A stretch of DNA of 64,000 nucleotides from Bacteroidales bacterium (lineage in GTDB: Bacteria > Bacteroidota > Bacteroidia > Bacteroidales > F082), in contig JANJUV010000017.1 of the NCBI GenBank assembly GCA_024710405.1, forward strand, positions 1 to 64,000. The letters run 5' to 3'. The notes beneath the pieces are model-generated. The model saw only the letters and a list, made by a program, of their open reading frames with translations, was not told the origin of the DNA and made no database searches. The position numbers and the translations under genes are program-made. This document shows, piece after piece, positions 28,103-38,700 of the stretch; the first letter of the stretch is position 1, and every line of letters starts with the position of its first letter.

Positions 28103-28519
28103 ATGAACGACAATCTATCAAAATATGTAGGTTGGGTGTTGATCGGACTGATGGGTCTGTCAGCGATCTTCGGGGTGCTATTCTATGTTGGTGCAGTCAC
28201 AGAATCATTTCTGCTGCGCTGGGGCTATGTCCTGCTGATCGCCGGAATTATCATAGCCATCGCATCGCCAATATACAGCTACACCCAGAACCCAAAAAAT
28301 GCCGTTAAGCTGTTGCTTAGTATAGGCGTTATTGCCGTTGTGGCCATCATTTCCTATTCGCTGGCCGGCAACAGCTTCAGCGATATCAAACTCGAACAGA
28401 TGAAAATTACCGCGCACACCTCAAAACTGGTGGGCATGGGACTTCTGTTTACTTATATTACAGCCGGTTTTGCAATAATCGCAGTAATCTATTCGAGCAT
28501 CTCAAAACTGTTAAAATAA
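28103..28519 (+). CDS. small four-helix membrane protein in ExbBD operon
   Basis: I do not recognise a characterised family. The 138-residue protein has four hydrophobic helices (about 7-28, 37-58, 70-90 and 110-135) and one polar periplasmic-length loop (about 90-108). It starts 4 bp after exbB and ends 6 bp before the first exbD, so it is almost certainly co-translated with the motor proteins and may be a structural accessory. Confidence 0.75.
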   Translation: MNDNLSKYVGWVLIGLMGLSAIFGVLFYVGAVTESFLLRWGYVLLIAGIIIAIASPIYSYTQNPKNAVKLLLSIGVIAVVAIISYSLAGNSFSDIKLEQMKITAHTSKLVGMGLLFTYITAGFAIIAVIYSSISKLLK

Positions 28520-28525
28520 TCAAGT

Positions 28526-29101
28526 ATGGCTAGAAGAGCATCACCAGAAATCAATGCGGGCTCGATGGCTGATATTGCATTCCTGTTGCTGATATTCTTC
28601 CTTGTTACAACAACGATGGACGTGGACACCGGTATCATCCGCCGCCTGCCGCCACCGGTTGAGGAAGAAATAGATCAGAAAATCAAGGAGCGCAACATCA
28701 TGAACGTACTTGTCAACAAAAACGACAGGTTACTTGTAAATGGCCTGCCCGGTAGCGTTGAATCACTGAAGGATGTGGCAAAGAATTTTATGATGCCGCA
28801 TTATCCCGACAACCCGAATTACCCTGAGGTTGAGTTGAAAAACATCAATTTACTTGGCGATATTTACACTTCCAAAGGTGTTATCTCGCTCAAAAACGAC
28901 AGGGGAACATCCTATGATATGTACATCAGGGTGCAGAACGAACTGGCCCGTGCGTTCAACGAACTCCGCGATGAGCTTTCAAGAGAACGTTTCGGTGTTA
29001 AGTTCTCACAACTGACCGATGAAGATCGCGTTAAAGCCATCAATGAGGCCATACCCGTTCGTATCTCGGAAGCTGAACCCGAAAGTATAGGAGGTCAATA
29101 A
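28526..29101 (+). CDS. exbD: ExbD/TolR-family protein
   Basis: This 191-residue protein has a single N-terminal membrane helix preceded by a basic, Ser/Ala-rich leader (ARRASPEINAGSMADIAFLLLIFFLVTTTM). The Asp in MADIAFLLLIFF is the family's proton-accepting residue. The periplasmic part is longer than in E. coli ExbD, with an insertion around 90-125. It partners the exbB product and the second ExbD, whose gene begins 1 bp after this stop codon. The target (TonB or another envelope machine) cannot be read from the sequence. Confidence 0.92.
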   Translation: MARRASPEINAGSMADIAFLLLIFFLVTTTMDVDTGIIRRLPPPVEEEIDQKIKERNIMNVLVNKNDRLLVNGLPGSVESLKDVAKNFMMPHYPDNPNYPEVELKNINLLGDIYTSKGVISLKNDRGTSYDMYIRVQNELARAFNELRDELSRERFGVKFSQLTDEDRVKAINEAIPVRISEAEPESIGGQ

Positions 29102-29102
29102 T

Positions 29103-29567
29103 ATGTCGAAGTTTAAAACAAAAAAAGGTAAAGGCTCACCGGCCATAAATACCTCGTCGTTGCCCGACATTATCTTTATGCTTTTGTTTTTCTTCATGGT
29201 AACCACCGTTATGCGTGAAGTAACCCTGAAAGTAAAAATGAAACTGCCCACAGCTACCGAAGTGCAAAAGCTCGAAAAGAAGTCTTTGGTTAGCTATATC
29301 TACATCGGTCCTCCGACCAATGCTGCCATGTACGGGACTGAGTCGAGGATTCAGCTCAATGACCAGTTTGCCAGGGTAAACGAAATCCCTGAGTTTATTG
29401 CGTCAGAACGCGAAGCCAGAAATGAAGCTGACAGGCCGCTCCTCACCACCTCGCTCAAGGTGCATAACGAGACCAAGATGGGCGTTGTTACCGATGTGAA
29501 ACAGGAACTCAGAAAAGCCGGTTCGTTCAGGATCAATTACTCGACCCTGAAAGGTATCGCAAAATAA
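29103..29567 (+). CDS. exbD: second ExbD/TolR-family protein
   Basis: This 154-residue protein has the ExbD layout: a Lys-rich cytoplasmic start (KFKTKKGKGSPAINTSSLPDIIFMLLFFFMV) whose Asp in LPDIIFMLLFF is the conserved proton-path residue, and a periplasmic domain ending KQELRKAGSFRINYST. It is last in the exbB operon and is followed by a terminator lying inside the end of the convergent CPBP gene. Paired non-identical ExbD genes are usual in Bacteroidota and probably form a heteromeric rotor. Confidence 0.92.
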   Translation: MSKFKTKKGKGSPAINTSSLPDIIFMLLFFFMVTTVMREVTLKVKMKLPTATEVQKLEKKSLVSYIYIGPPTNAAMYGTESRIQLNDQFARVNEIPEFIASEREARNEADRPLLTTSLKVHNETKMGVVTDVKQELRKAGSFRINYSTLKGIAK

Positions 29568-29574
29568 ATATCAG

Positions 29575-30540
29575 CTAAAACTGTTGATCAGGAGGTTCGG
29601 TACTGTGCCGGACCTCTTTTTTGCTTGCATGCCCAGCCTTTACCATCACAATCAGGCATAAGACTGTCAGAGCAGCACTGAGCAGCACATAGAAAGGACT
29701 TCCTGAAAATGAGGCAGCGTCCTCCACCGAAACATCCGAAAAGCCGTTGAAATGCAGGTAATGTACCAATACGGCTGCTCCGTTATTTACCGTGTGCATC
29801 ACCACCGGAAGCCAGATACTGCCACTCAGGAAGAAGGCATAACCCATAAACATTCCCAACACTAACCGGGGCAGGAAGCCGTAAAACTGAAGGTGCATGG
29901 CCGCAAAAACCACAGCAGTAAAAAAGATACCGAGATGAACATTTCTGAATCCTTTCGAAAAGACAGGCTGCAACACCGACCGGAACACCATCTCCTCGCC
30001 AATTCCCGGTATCACAGCAATCATGATCAGGTTAAACAGCAGCCAGACAGGCTTATCCACATCCAGAAACCTCTGTGTGATAACCTCTGCGGCATCCTCC
30101 TGACGGCGCATCCATTGTTCAATTCCTGAAAGACCTTCGGGTAGTACGATAAGCTCGTTGATGCCGGCAAGCCAATGCAGAAAGGGCAAAGCAACAAAAA
30201 GCACAGAAATTCCAGCTATCCAATGGGCAGAGGATACCCTGCCGCCAAAGCCAAGCCAACCAAAAGGCTTTGTCGATACCAGAAATGCCATAATTACCGG
30301 TGGCAATAAAAACAGTCCCAGCTGACTACCCAGCTGCATAAAGCGCGAAAGGTCAAGATTGTTGGGATGAAGCGTATCGCCCATCACCGAACCGATTTCC
30401 TGCAGCGGAATACCAAAAACAACCGAAGCAGCCATCCACGATAGCGCCATGACCACCAATGTACTCAACAAGACCAGACATAAAAAAAGGATCAGTTGAA
30501 CACCATTGGAAGTGTGATGAAACAAGGGTAACAGCTTCAT
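29575..30540 (-). CDS. CPBP-family intramembrane metalloprotease
   Basis: This 321-residue protein with about eight membrane segments has the CPBP (Abi) signature. EEMVFRSVLQPVF supplies the paired Glu and Arg, FFTAVVFAAMHLQFYGFLPR supplies a His, and MHTVNNG supplies a second His. Bacterial members are presumed membrane proteases and some act in bacteriocin immunity or prenyl-protein-type processing. No bacteriocin genes are nearby. Its 3' end contains the terminator of the convergent exbB operon. Confidence 0.9.
   Translation of the reverse strand: MKLLPLFHHTSNGVQLILFLCLVLLSTLVVMALSWMAASVVFGIPLQEIGSVMGDTLHPNNLDLSRFMQLGSQLGLFLLPPVIMAFLVSTKPFGWLGFGGRVSSAHWIAGISVLFVALPFLHWLAGINELIVLPEGLSGIEQWMRRQEDAAEVITQRFLDVDKPVWLLFNLIMIAVIPGIGEEMVFRSVLQPVFSKGFRNVHLGIFFTAVVFAAMHLQFYGFLPRLVLGMFMGYAFFLSGSIWLPVVMHTVNNGAAVLVHYLHFNGFSDVSVEDAASFSGSPFYVLLSAALTVLCLIVMVKAGHASKKEVRHSTEPPDQQF
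29592..29622 (+). terminator. rho-independent terminator of exbB operon, inside CPBP coding end
   Basis: GAGGTTCGG (29592-29600) and CCGGACCTC (29608-29616) form a 9-bp stem with one G-U pair and a 7-nt loop, followed by six T (29617-29622). It lies 24 bp after the last exbD stop codon. Confidence 0.85.
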
Positions 30541-30553
30541 GGGCAGGTTGGGG

Positions 30554-30583
30554 TTGCAGTGAGGGGCAAAAATAGTATTTTTG
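30554..30583 (+). promoter_or_regulatory. dusB promoter within a shared palindrome
   Basis: TTG (30554-30556) and TATTTTTG (30576-30583) are 19 bp apart, matching the Bacteroidota consensus. The -7 box is one arm of the palindrome at 30567-30583, whose other arm reads TATTTTTG on the opposite strand toward the CPBP gene. Confidence 0.7.
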
Positions 30584-30605
30584 CAGCCCTTAAAACATTA
30601 TCCTG

Positions 30606-31643
30606 TTGGTTAAAATCAGACAAATAGAAGTGGGGCCGTTTCCCATACTGCTTGCCCCGATGGAAGACGTCAGCGACCCCCCGTTCCGTTATGTATGCAA
30701 GATGTTTGGGGCCGATATCATGTACACAGAATTTATTTCATCGGAAGGCCTGATCCGTGATGCTGCAAAAAGTGTAAAAAAACTCGATTTCAGCGAGTTC
30801 GAGAGGCCAATAGGCATCCAGATCTTCGGCCACGACATTGATTCAATGATCAAGGCCACCGAATATGCCGAAAGGGCAAATCCCGACATCATTGACATCA
30901 ATTATGGCTGTCCGGTGCGCAAAGTAGCCGACCGCGGAGCCGGAAGCGGCATCATGAACAACATTCCAAAAATGATGGAAATGACTGCTGCCGTAGTGAA
31001 AGCCACACATCTGCCCGTGACGGTAAAAACAAGGCTGGGCTATGATGAAAGCAGAAAAGACATCGTAGAGATTGCAGAAAGACTACAGGATGTGGGCATA
31101 CAAGCCATTACCATCCACGGCAGATTGCGCACCACGCGGTCGAGTGTGCCGGCCGACTGGACACTGATCGGCGAAGTAAAACGCAATCCGAGAATGAAAA
31201 TACCCGTTTTCGGCAACGGGGATGTCGTGGACGGGCCATCGGCCAAACATTTCAGGGACACCTATGGCGTTGACGGGCTGATGATTGCACGCGGCAGCTA
31301 TGGCAATCCGTGGGTTTTTGCTGAGGTGAAACAATACCTGCACAACGGACAACTACCCGAACTGCCTGATGTACACGAAAGATTACGCATCAGCAGAATA
31401 CATCTGCAGAAATCGGTTGAATGGAAGGGTGAACGTTTGGCATTGCTCGAAATGCGCAAGCACTGGAGCGATTATTTCAAAGGCTTCCCAAATTTTAAAC
31501 CTTACAGAATCAGAATCATGGGCACAGAACTATACGAAGAACTATCGTCCATACTTGACGAAATCGGCCATTACTACGATGGTTACACACCCCAAAGAGG
31601 TCAGCAGCCGCACGAGGCTACACAATCGGAAGATCTTCCTTAA
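30606..31643 (+). CDS. dusB: tRNA-dihydrouridine synthase, TTG start
   Basis: An FMN-dependent enzyme that reduces uridine in tRNA to dihydrouridine. It has APMEDVSDPPFR near the N-terminus, DINYGCPVRKV with the catalytic Cys, GAGSGIM, VTVKTRLGYDES, ITIHGRLRTTRS and GNGDVVDGPSA, ending in a helical C-terminal domain. Length is 345. The only reasonable start is TTG at 30606. The next Met lies inside the conserved flavin-binding motif, and a stop codon closes the frame at 30591. Its last 26 bp overlap the convergent HAD gene. Confidence 0.95.
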   Translation: MVKIRQIEVGPFPILLAPMEDVSDPPFRYVCKMFGADIMYTEFISSEGLIRDAAKSVKKLDFSEFERPIGIQIFGHDIDSMIKATEYAERANPDIIDINYGCPVRKVADRGAGSGIMNNIPKMMEMTAAVVKATHLPVTVKTRLGYDESRKDIVEIAERLQDVGIQAITIHGRLRTTRSSVPADWTLIGEVKRNPRMKIPVFGNGDVVDGPSAKHFRDTYGVDGLMIARGSYGNPWVFAEVKQYLHNGQLPELPDVHERLRISRIHLQKSVEWKGERLALLEMRKHWSDYFKGFPNFKPYRIRIMGTELYEELSSILDEIGHYYDGYTPQRGQQPHEATQSEDLP

Positions 31644-32277
31644 GCCAGCCTTCGGCAAATAAGTCGCGGATGCGCACAGGCTTCACCAGATGATAGGTAC
31701 GCAGACCGAGTTTACGTGCAGCTTCTATGTGTTCCAAAGTGTCGTCTATAAACAGAGTTTCAGAGGGAACAAGCCTGTGCTGGTGGAGCACAAACTCAAA
31801 AATCTCGGGGTTGGGCTTGCTCAGGTGCAGGTCGAACGAAAAATAGGCCTTGTGAAACAACTGATCAAATTCGCGATAACCAAAGCGCAGCTGCAGGTCG
31901 CGCAGGTAAAGTTCATAGTGGATTTCGTTTGAATTGCTGAGCAGAAAAATCTGATAATTCTGTTTCACCTGCTCGATCACGGCAATGCGTTCTTTTGGGA
32001 TATCGAGCAAAAGCGCGTTCCAGGCATCGTCAATCTCCTGATCGCACACATCAGTAGCTGCCAGTTGCCGTACTTTATGTCTGAATCCCTCCGGTGTCAG
32101 GATGCCCCGTTCAAACTTATTCATCACCTGCTCCTGAAAATCGCGGCTCATAAAAAGAGAAGCATCTTCTATACCAATCTTTTTCAGCTCGTTGATAGTA
32201 AGTTGAGGGTCGATATCGAGGATCACTCCTCCAAAATCAAAGATGATATTATTGATTCCGGGGTAAGCACTTTGCAT
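31618..32277 (-). CDS. HAD-superfamily hydrolase
   Basis: This 219-residue protein has the HAD motifs in order: motif I DFGGVILDID (nucleophile Asp and acid/base Asp), motif II LLSNSNEIH, motif III Lys in SKPNPEIF, and motif IV FIDDTLEHIEAARKLG. The cap region (about 20-95) is helical, as in subfamily IA phosphatases and haloacid dehalogenases. Small-metabolite phosphatase activity is likely, with substrate unknown. It overlaps the end of dusB by 26 bp in convergent orientation. Confidence 0.92.
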   Translation of the reverse strand: MQSAYPGINNIIFDFGGVILDIDPQLTINELKKIGIEDASLFMSRDFQEQVMNKFERGILTPEGFRHKVRQLAATDVCDQEIDDAWNALLLDIPKERIAVIEQVKQNYQIFLLSNSNEIHYELYLRDLQLRFGYREFDQLFHKAYFSFDLHLSKPNPEIFEFVLHQHRLVPSETLFIDDTLEHIEAARKLGLRTYHLVKPVRIRDLFAEGWLKEDLPIV

Positions 32278-32383
32278 GGCTACGGATGTATTTGGGTTAT
32301 CAGTCGCAAAGATGAGATATTAAGCCTTATGAGCGGATAAACCTGTTTTGTTTATTTGTTAAAAATTGCAAAGCATGAAAAGC

Positions 32384-32411
32384 AAAAAGGGAGCCGATGC
32401 GACTCCCTTTT
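32384..32411 (-). terminator. terminator downstream of tRNA (CAT)
   Basis: The arms AAAAGGGAG and CTCCCTTTT form a 9-bp stem with a 9-nt loop. On the minus strand it comes right after the tRNA 3' end and is flanked by an A-run on the plus strand (a T-run in the transcript). Confidence 0.8.
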
Positions 32412-32418
32412 GATGCTG

Positions 32419-32492
32419 TGGGCCCACCAGGGCTTGAACCTGGGACCACCTGATTATGAGTCAGGTGCTCTAACCAACTGAGCTATAGGCCC
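32419..32492 (-). tRNA. tRNA with CAT anticodon (Met or TilS-modified Ile2)
   Basis: On the minus strand the acceptor arm GGGCCTA pairs with TGGGCCC, and D-arm AGCTCAGTTGGTTAGAGC and T-arm CCAGGTTCAAGCCCTGG are present. The anticodon loop is CTCATAA with anticodon CAT. No CCA is encoded after discriminator A. The choice between elongator tRNA-Met and tRNA-Ile2 cannot be settled by eye. Confidence 0.93.
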
Positions 32493-32637
32493 TCTTGCAA
32501 CAAGGTTACAAGGCCTGTTTTTGATTAACAGGGGTGCAAATGTACAAATATTTACGAGATATGGAATACGTTTGGATCATTGAATGATGAAAAACTCAGA
32601 TTAAACGTTTAATAACAAAACGCTTTTGTACAATATT

Positions 32638-32668
32638 TTTGAAATAGCATTTTGATTGATTATATTTG
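32638..32668 (+). promoter_or_regulatory. promoter of the giant kinase operon
   Basis: TTTG (32638-32641) and TATATTTG (32661-32668) are 19 bp apart, an excellent match to TTTG-N19-TAnnTTTG, and end 60 bp before the ATG at 32729. Confidence 0.75.
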
Positions 32669-32728
32669 TGCAAACATTTAGTCACACTCCCGAGCCCGAC
32701 TAAATTGACCAACCAAAATTGACGCAAA

Positions 32729-35700
32729 ATGCATACTGACACAACCAATCCTGGAAAGAATCCGGGAGAGATCGAATTTCCGCAGAAGAACAACGAACAA
32801 CTGAGTGATCTGGTAATAAAACTGAATTACCAGCTAATGGAGCGAAACAAAGAACTCCGGCTGATTTATGAAGTGGACAACCTCCTGAAATCAAATCTTT
32901 ATGAAGATGAGGAAGTTTTTCAACGTCTTGTTGATCTGGTGCCAGCTGCTTTTCAGAGACCGGAAAAAACACATGTCCGGCTTATCTTTCAAAGCAAGAG
33001 CTATTACTCAGCCGGGTTTCGGACTTCGGAAACATTCATTGAATCAAAGGCAGAGCTGAGCACCGGACTTTTGGTCGAATTCAATGCATTTATTGATGAA
33101 ACGAGTAACCAAAAAGATCGAATTGGTTTTCTTGATGAAGAGCAACAATTGTTGGAAAACATAGCATTGCGCTTACGCGACTATATTGAAATCAAAAAGA
33201 AAGAGAAGCAACTGAAGGAGCGAGATGCCACCTACACACGTATATTATCGCGGCTCAGGGAAATCATTATCGAAGTAGATCATTCTGACAGAATTACCTT
33301 TGTCAGTGAAGCCATCTTGGCCGTTTGCGGATATCAGACACACGAAGTAGTGCGCAAAAGATTCATGGATCTGATACATGAAGACGACATTAAGATGTTG
33401 CAGGATAAGCAACAATTAATCAAGATGGAGAAAGATATTTCCCTTGAATTCAGGCTGCGCACAAAAAATGACAGTTTTCGTTATGTCAGACTTAATGGAA
33501 ATCCTGTCTGGAATGGTGACAACTTCGAAGGTTTCACGGGAATTATCAGCGATATCACACAGGAAAAGCAATTGGCTGAGGCACTCAAAGAACAGGAAAC
33601 ATTGTATCGTTCGGTGGTGGAAGCTTCGCCGGATGTGATCACCATAACTGACCTGTCAGGTCAAATTGAATTCTGTTCGCCACGCGCTGTTGAAATGTTT
33701 GGTGCCAATGAAGAAACCGTTTTTGTCGGCAGAAACCTGCTTGAGTTTCTGGACGAAAGAGACCACATGCGGGCTATGGATGCCCTAAGCGAGATGCATT
33801 CAGGCCTGATTACCGGAGCCGAAGAATACATGGGCAGAAAAGTTGATGGAAGTTTATTTGAGGTTGAGGTTAACGGAAACTTTCTTTACGACCATGAAGG
33901 CATGCCCGCAAAAATGGTGTTCGTTACGCGCGACATCTCCGACAGAAAAAAAGCCGAACGGGAGGTTGAAGCGGGCAACAAAAGGTTCAAGGCACTATTT
34001 GACAGCATGGCGCAAGGCGTGGTGTATCAGGACTCGCAGGGAAGAATAACACATGCTAATCCCGCAGCCGAAAAACTACTTGGCCTCACAATGGATCAGA
34101 TGCAGGGCCGGGTTTCCGCTGACCCAGAATGGCGGGCCATTCGTGCCGACGGAACAGACTTTCCCGGACACGAACATCCAGCCATGATTGCCCTGAGCGA
34201 TGGGAAACCGGTGATTAATGTGGAAATGGGCGTGTATCACCCTCAAAAGAAAGAACATGTTTGGATATTGGTTAGTGCAGAACCTGAATATCACGAAGGA
34301 GAAACAACTCCCTATCAGGTGTTTACTACATTCACCGATATCACTAATCTGAAAAATGCACAGCTCCACCTGAAACAATCGGAAGAAAAACTCAGAATCA
34401 TTGCTGATAACAACTTTCATTGGGAATTCTGGATCGACCCCGCTGGCAACTCGCTGTACAATTCTCCCTCTGTAGAAAGGATTACGGGAAGACCCTCAGA
34501 CTACTTTGAAGCCAATCCGAACTGGTTTGACACCATCATCCACAAAGAAGACTGGCAGATTTACAAGAACCACCACGAACAATCCAGTTCGCGAAAAAAG
34601 GAAGAACGGCTTCAATTCAGGATTTACCTGCCCGACGGGAGCATACGACATATAGAACATGTATGTAGTCCGGTGTATAGTGAAACCGGTGAATATCTGG
34701 GTGTCAGAGGGACAAATATTGATATTACACAACGGAAGCAGATAGAGAAGGCGTTGGTCGAAAGTGAAGAGAAATTCCGTCTGATAGCCGAAAACACCAG
34801 CGATGGCATTTTGGTGCTCGACCAGAACAACCGGATGTTATATGCCTCACCAACCTATTTCAGACAACTGGGCCTCGATTCGAAATCGGAAATAATCATA
34901 GATCAGGCGTTCATATACAACCGTCTCCATCCCGACGATCGTGATCCAATATTTGGTTATATTCTGGGGAACATCCGGGAACAAGTTACCGATCTGACCT
35001 ATATCTATCGGGCATGGCACGAAGCAGGACATTATGTGTGGTTGCAGGATAATGCCCATTTCACCTATGATGCCGGTGGCAAACTCCTATTGTCCCACGT
35101 AGTCAGCCGAAACATTTCGCTCTTCAAGGAAGCAGAATCCGCACTCAAGCAAAGTGAAGAAAAGTACCGCAGCCTGATCGACAGTTCGGATGCTGCCATC
35201 ATGCTCATGGACAGAGCAGGAAACTATCTGTATCTGAATACCATTGCTGCAGCACCTTTTGGCAAAACTCCTGCTGAATTGGTTGGCATCAATGCTGCCG
35301 AACTATTTCCTCCAGACCAGACTGAAGCCATGCTTCAGGATATTGAAAAGATTTTTGCAAAAGACGCAGGATTTGTGAAAGAGACGAAGGTTGATCTGGC
35401 CGGCAGCCCACAGTGGTTTCGTACTTCCATGCAGCCCGTACGCAACGAATCAGGTGAAGTGGCATCGGTGCTGATGTATGCCACCAACATCACTGATACA
35501 AAGCTTGTAACAGAACGTATCAGTCAGAGCGAGCGCAAATACAGGGCTTTATTCCACGACTCGCCCGAAGGCTTCCTGATCATTCGCAATGGAATGTTTG
35601 TCGATTGCAACAAGGCATCTGAAAAACTGATGCGGGGCACACGTGAACAATTACTGCAGGTGACGCCCGATCAAATATCACCGGAGTATCAGCCCAACGG

Positions 35701-38700
35701 AAGAAAATCGTCAACTTACGCTCAGGAACTGATCGAACAAGCCTACAGAGAGGGCAACATCCGGTTTGAATGGACACATACCCGATTTGATGGTTCTGAA
35801 TTTATAGCAGATGTAAGCCTCGTCCCGATTGTGGTTGAAGATGAGGAGGTTCTGTTTACTACATGGCAGGATATCACCGAACGAAAGAAAAACGAACGGG
35901 AACTGCGCAAGCTTTCTCAGGTTGTACAGCAAAGTCCCGTGAGCATTGTCATCACTAACCTTGACGGAAAAATTGAATATGCCAATCCGTCGGCATGCAA
36001 AACCACAGGCTATTCTTTGGAAGAACTCATCGGGCAAAATCCGCGGGTACTCAAATCAGGCGAAACCACCAGTGAAGAATACGATAGTCTTTGGAAAAAC
36101 ATTTCGAACGGAAAAGAATGGAAAGGTATTTTCCACAACAAAAGAAAGAACGGGGATTTATACTGGGAGTCCTCAACCATTTCGCCCCTGTTTGACATTG
36201 ACGGAAACATCACCCATTACATCGCTATCAAAGAAGATATCACCGAACGCAAACTTGTGCAGGAAGCGCTGGCCGAAAGCGAAAAACGATTCAGTGAAGT
36301 GGCTGCACAAAACCAGAACGTTATCTGGGAATGTGATTTAAACGGATTGTACACTTATGTGAGCCCTGCTTCCATACAGGTGTACGGCTACCAACCGGAT
36401 GAACTTGTGCATAAATTGCACTTCTATGACATCGCCCCTGAAGTCGATCGTGAAGAAGTGAAAGAAGTCAGCATCAAGATGATGGCTAAAGGTGCAAGGC
36501 TTGAGAACTATGAAAATACGGTTCAGAAAAAAGATGGAAGCCTGATCTGGGTAAGCACCAACGGAATGCCGGTGTACAATCCTGCAGGCGAGCTCATTGG
36601 CTACCGCGGATCGGATATTGACATCACACAGCGCAAAAATGCTGAGGCCGAAATGAAGAAATTCAGAGTCATTTCCGATCAGGCAAATTATGGAAATGGG
36701 ATTGCCGCCCTCGACGGAACACTGCTATATGCAAACGAAGCCTTCGCTGCCATGCATGGATTTACAGTTGAAGAACTGGTGGGGAAAAACCTGGCCATGC
36801 TTCATCCGGAACATGCGTTGCCACGGGTTTCAGCCTTGATCGAAGTCATACAGACGCAAGGCGGTTTTGTTGCCGAAGAAGTTGTGCGCTGGCGCAAAGA
36901 CGGCACCGAGTTCCCTTCGCTGATGAATGCAAAGATCATCTTCGATGAAGAGCATAACCCGCTCTTTATGGCCGCATCGGTGATTGACATTACAGAACTT
37001 AAAGCATCAGAGGCCGCCTTACGGGCCAGCGAGGAGGAACTAAACTACGCTCAGGAAATCGCCAATATGGGCAGCTGGGAGCTCAATCTGAAGAATGGAG
37101 CGGTGCATTGGTCAAAGAACTACTATAATCTGGTGGATGCAGATGCTAATGAACCGCCTTATTCACTGGATGAAATCAGAAAATTGATTCAACCTGAGGA
37201 TGTTGGTATTTTCGAAGATGCCACCAAAAGAATGATGGTTAACAAAGATGTCGAAACCATCTATTTCAGACTGAACACCAAAAAAGGACGGCAAAAATGG
37301 ATACAGGCCAATATGGTTCCCCATTTCGAGAACGATGAGTTCGTTGGTTTGAGTGGTGTTTCTATTGATATTACTGATAAAAAAGAGGCTGAACTACAGA
37401 TTCAGCAACAGAATATCAAGCTGAATGCCATTCTGGATGCCATCCCCGACATGATCTTTATTAGTGACAGGAAGGGAAATTATCTTGAATACTATAAGTC
37501 GAAGGCAAATATATTCCTTGATGATTATGAGCATCTGGTCGGCAAGAATGTTGCAGACACTTTTGAACCATCTACTTCAAGACTTCATCTTGAGAAGATC
37601 GATGAATGTCTCAGCACCGGCCATATTGTGACCTATGAATATCCCAAAACCGAACATGGCATCACCAGGCATTATGAGTGCCGGACGGTGAAGATGGATG
37701 AAGACCGGGTTCTTCGGTTTGTGCGCGACATTAGCCTCAAAAAAGAACAGGAACGGGAAATCCGTAAACTGAGCCTTGCTATTGAGCAAAGCCCCGTGTC
37801 CATTGTCATCACCGATCTTGATGCAACAATTCGATACGTAAGTCCTGCCTTTGTGGATGCCACCGGTTACTCAGCAGAAGAGGCTATCGGGCAAAAACCA
37901 AGCATCCTGAAATCGGGCAAAACACCCGACCGGGAATATGCAGCAATGTGGAGCACCATCACACAAGGAAAGCCCTGGCAAGGTGAATGGATCAACAAGC
38001 GGAAAAACGGGACTTTTTTCTGGGAAAGTGTGCTGATCACGCCCATTACGGATGAAAACGGCACTATGACGAGTTATCTGGCCATCAAGCAGGACATCAC
38101 GCAGCGAAAAGAAGCTGAGGCTGAGATTCTGGAACTCAATGCCAGCCTCGAACAAAAGGTTAAAGACCGTACAGCAGAACTCGCCGCAGCCAACAAATCC
38201 CTGATCAATGAAATTGACGAGCGGGAAGCCATTCAACGTGAGCTGGAACGCAAATCAAATGAACTGGAAAACTTTTTCAATGTGGCGCTCGATTTGTTGT
38301 GCATTGCCGACCTCGAAGGCAACTTTGTGAAGGTGAGCAAGGCCTGGAGCGATATTCTCGGATACTCCATCGAGGAACTGAATCGCAGTAAATTCCTTGA
38401 TTTTGTCCACCCCGACGATATACAGCCAACGCTGGATGCTATGGCCGAACTGAGCGATGAACATACAATCCTTGACTTCGTGAACCGCTACAGAGCCAGC
38501 GACGGAAGCTACCACTTCATCGAATGGCACAGCGTTCCGGTCGGAAACTATATTTATGCAGCAGCACGCGACATCACAAAGCGCAAACTGAATGAGGATT
38601 TCGAACAGGAATTGTTGCACATATCCACCAAACTCACCGGGATACCCTTTGCCGAGATCGAACCCTCGATCAATATGGCACTGGAAAGAATCGGGAAATT

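Noticed and set aside
29575-30540. CPBP protease as bacteriocin immunity gene
   Set aside because: No small double-glycine peptide or bacteriocin export gene is in the neighbourhood.
32419-32492. tRNA as a target site of an integrated element
   Set aside because: No integrase and no repeated tRNA 3' end was seen on either side; the kinase operon nearby has normal-looking genes and its own promoter.
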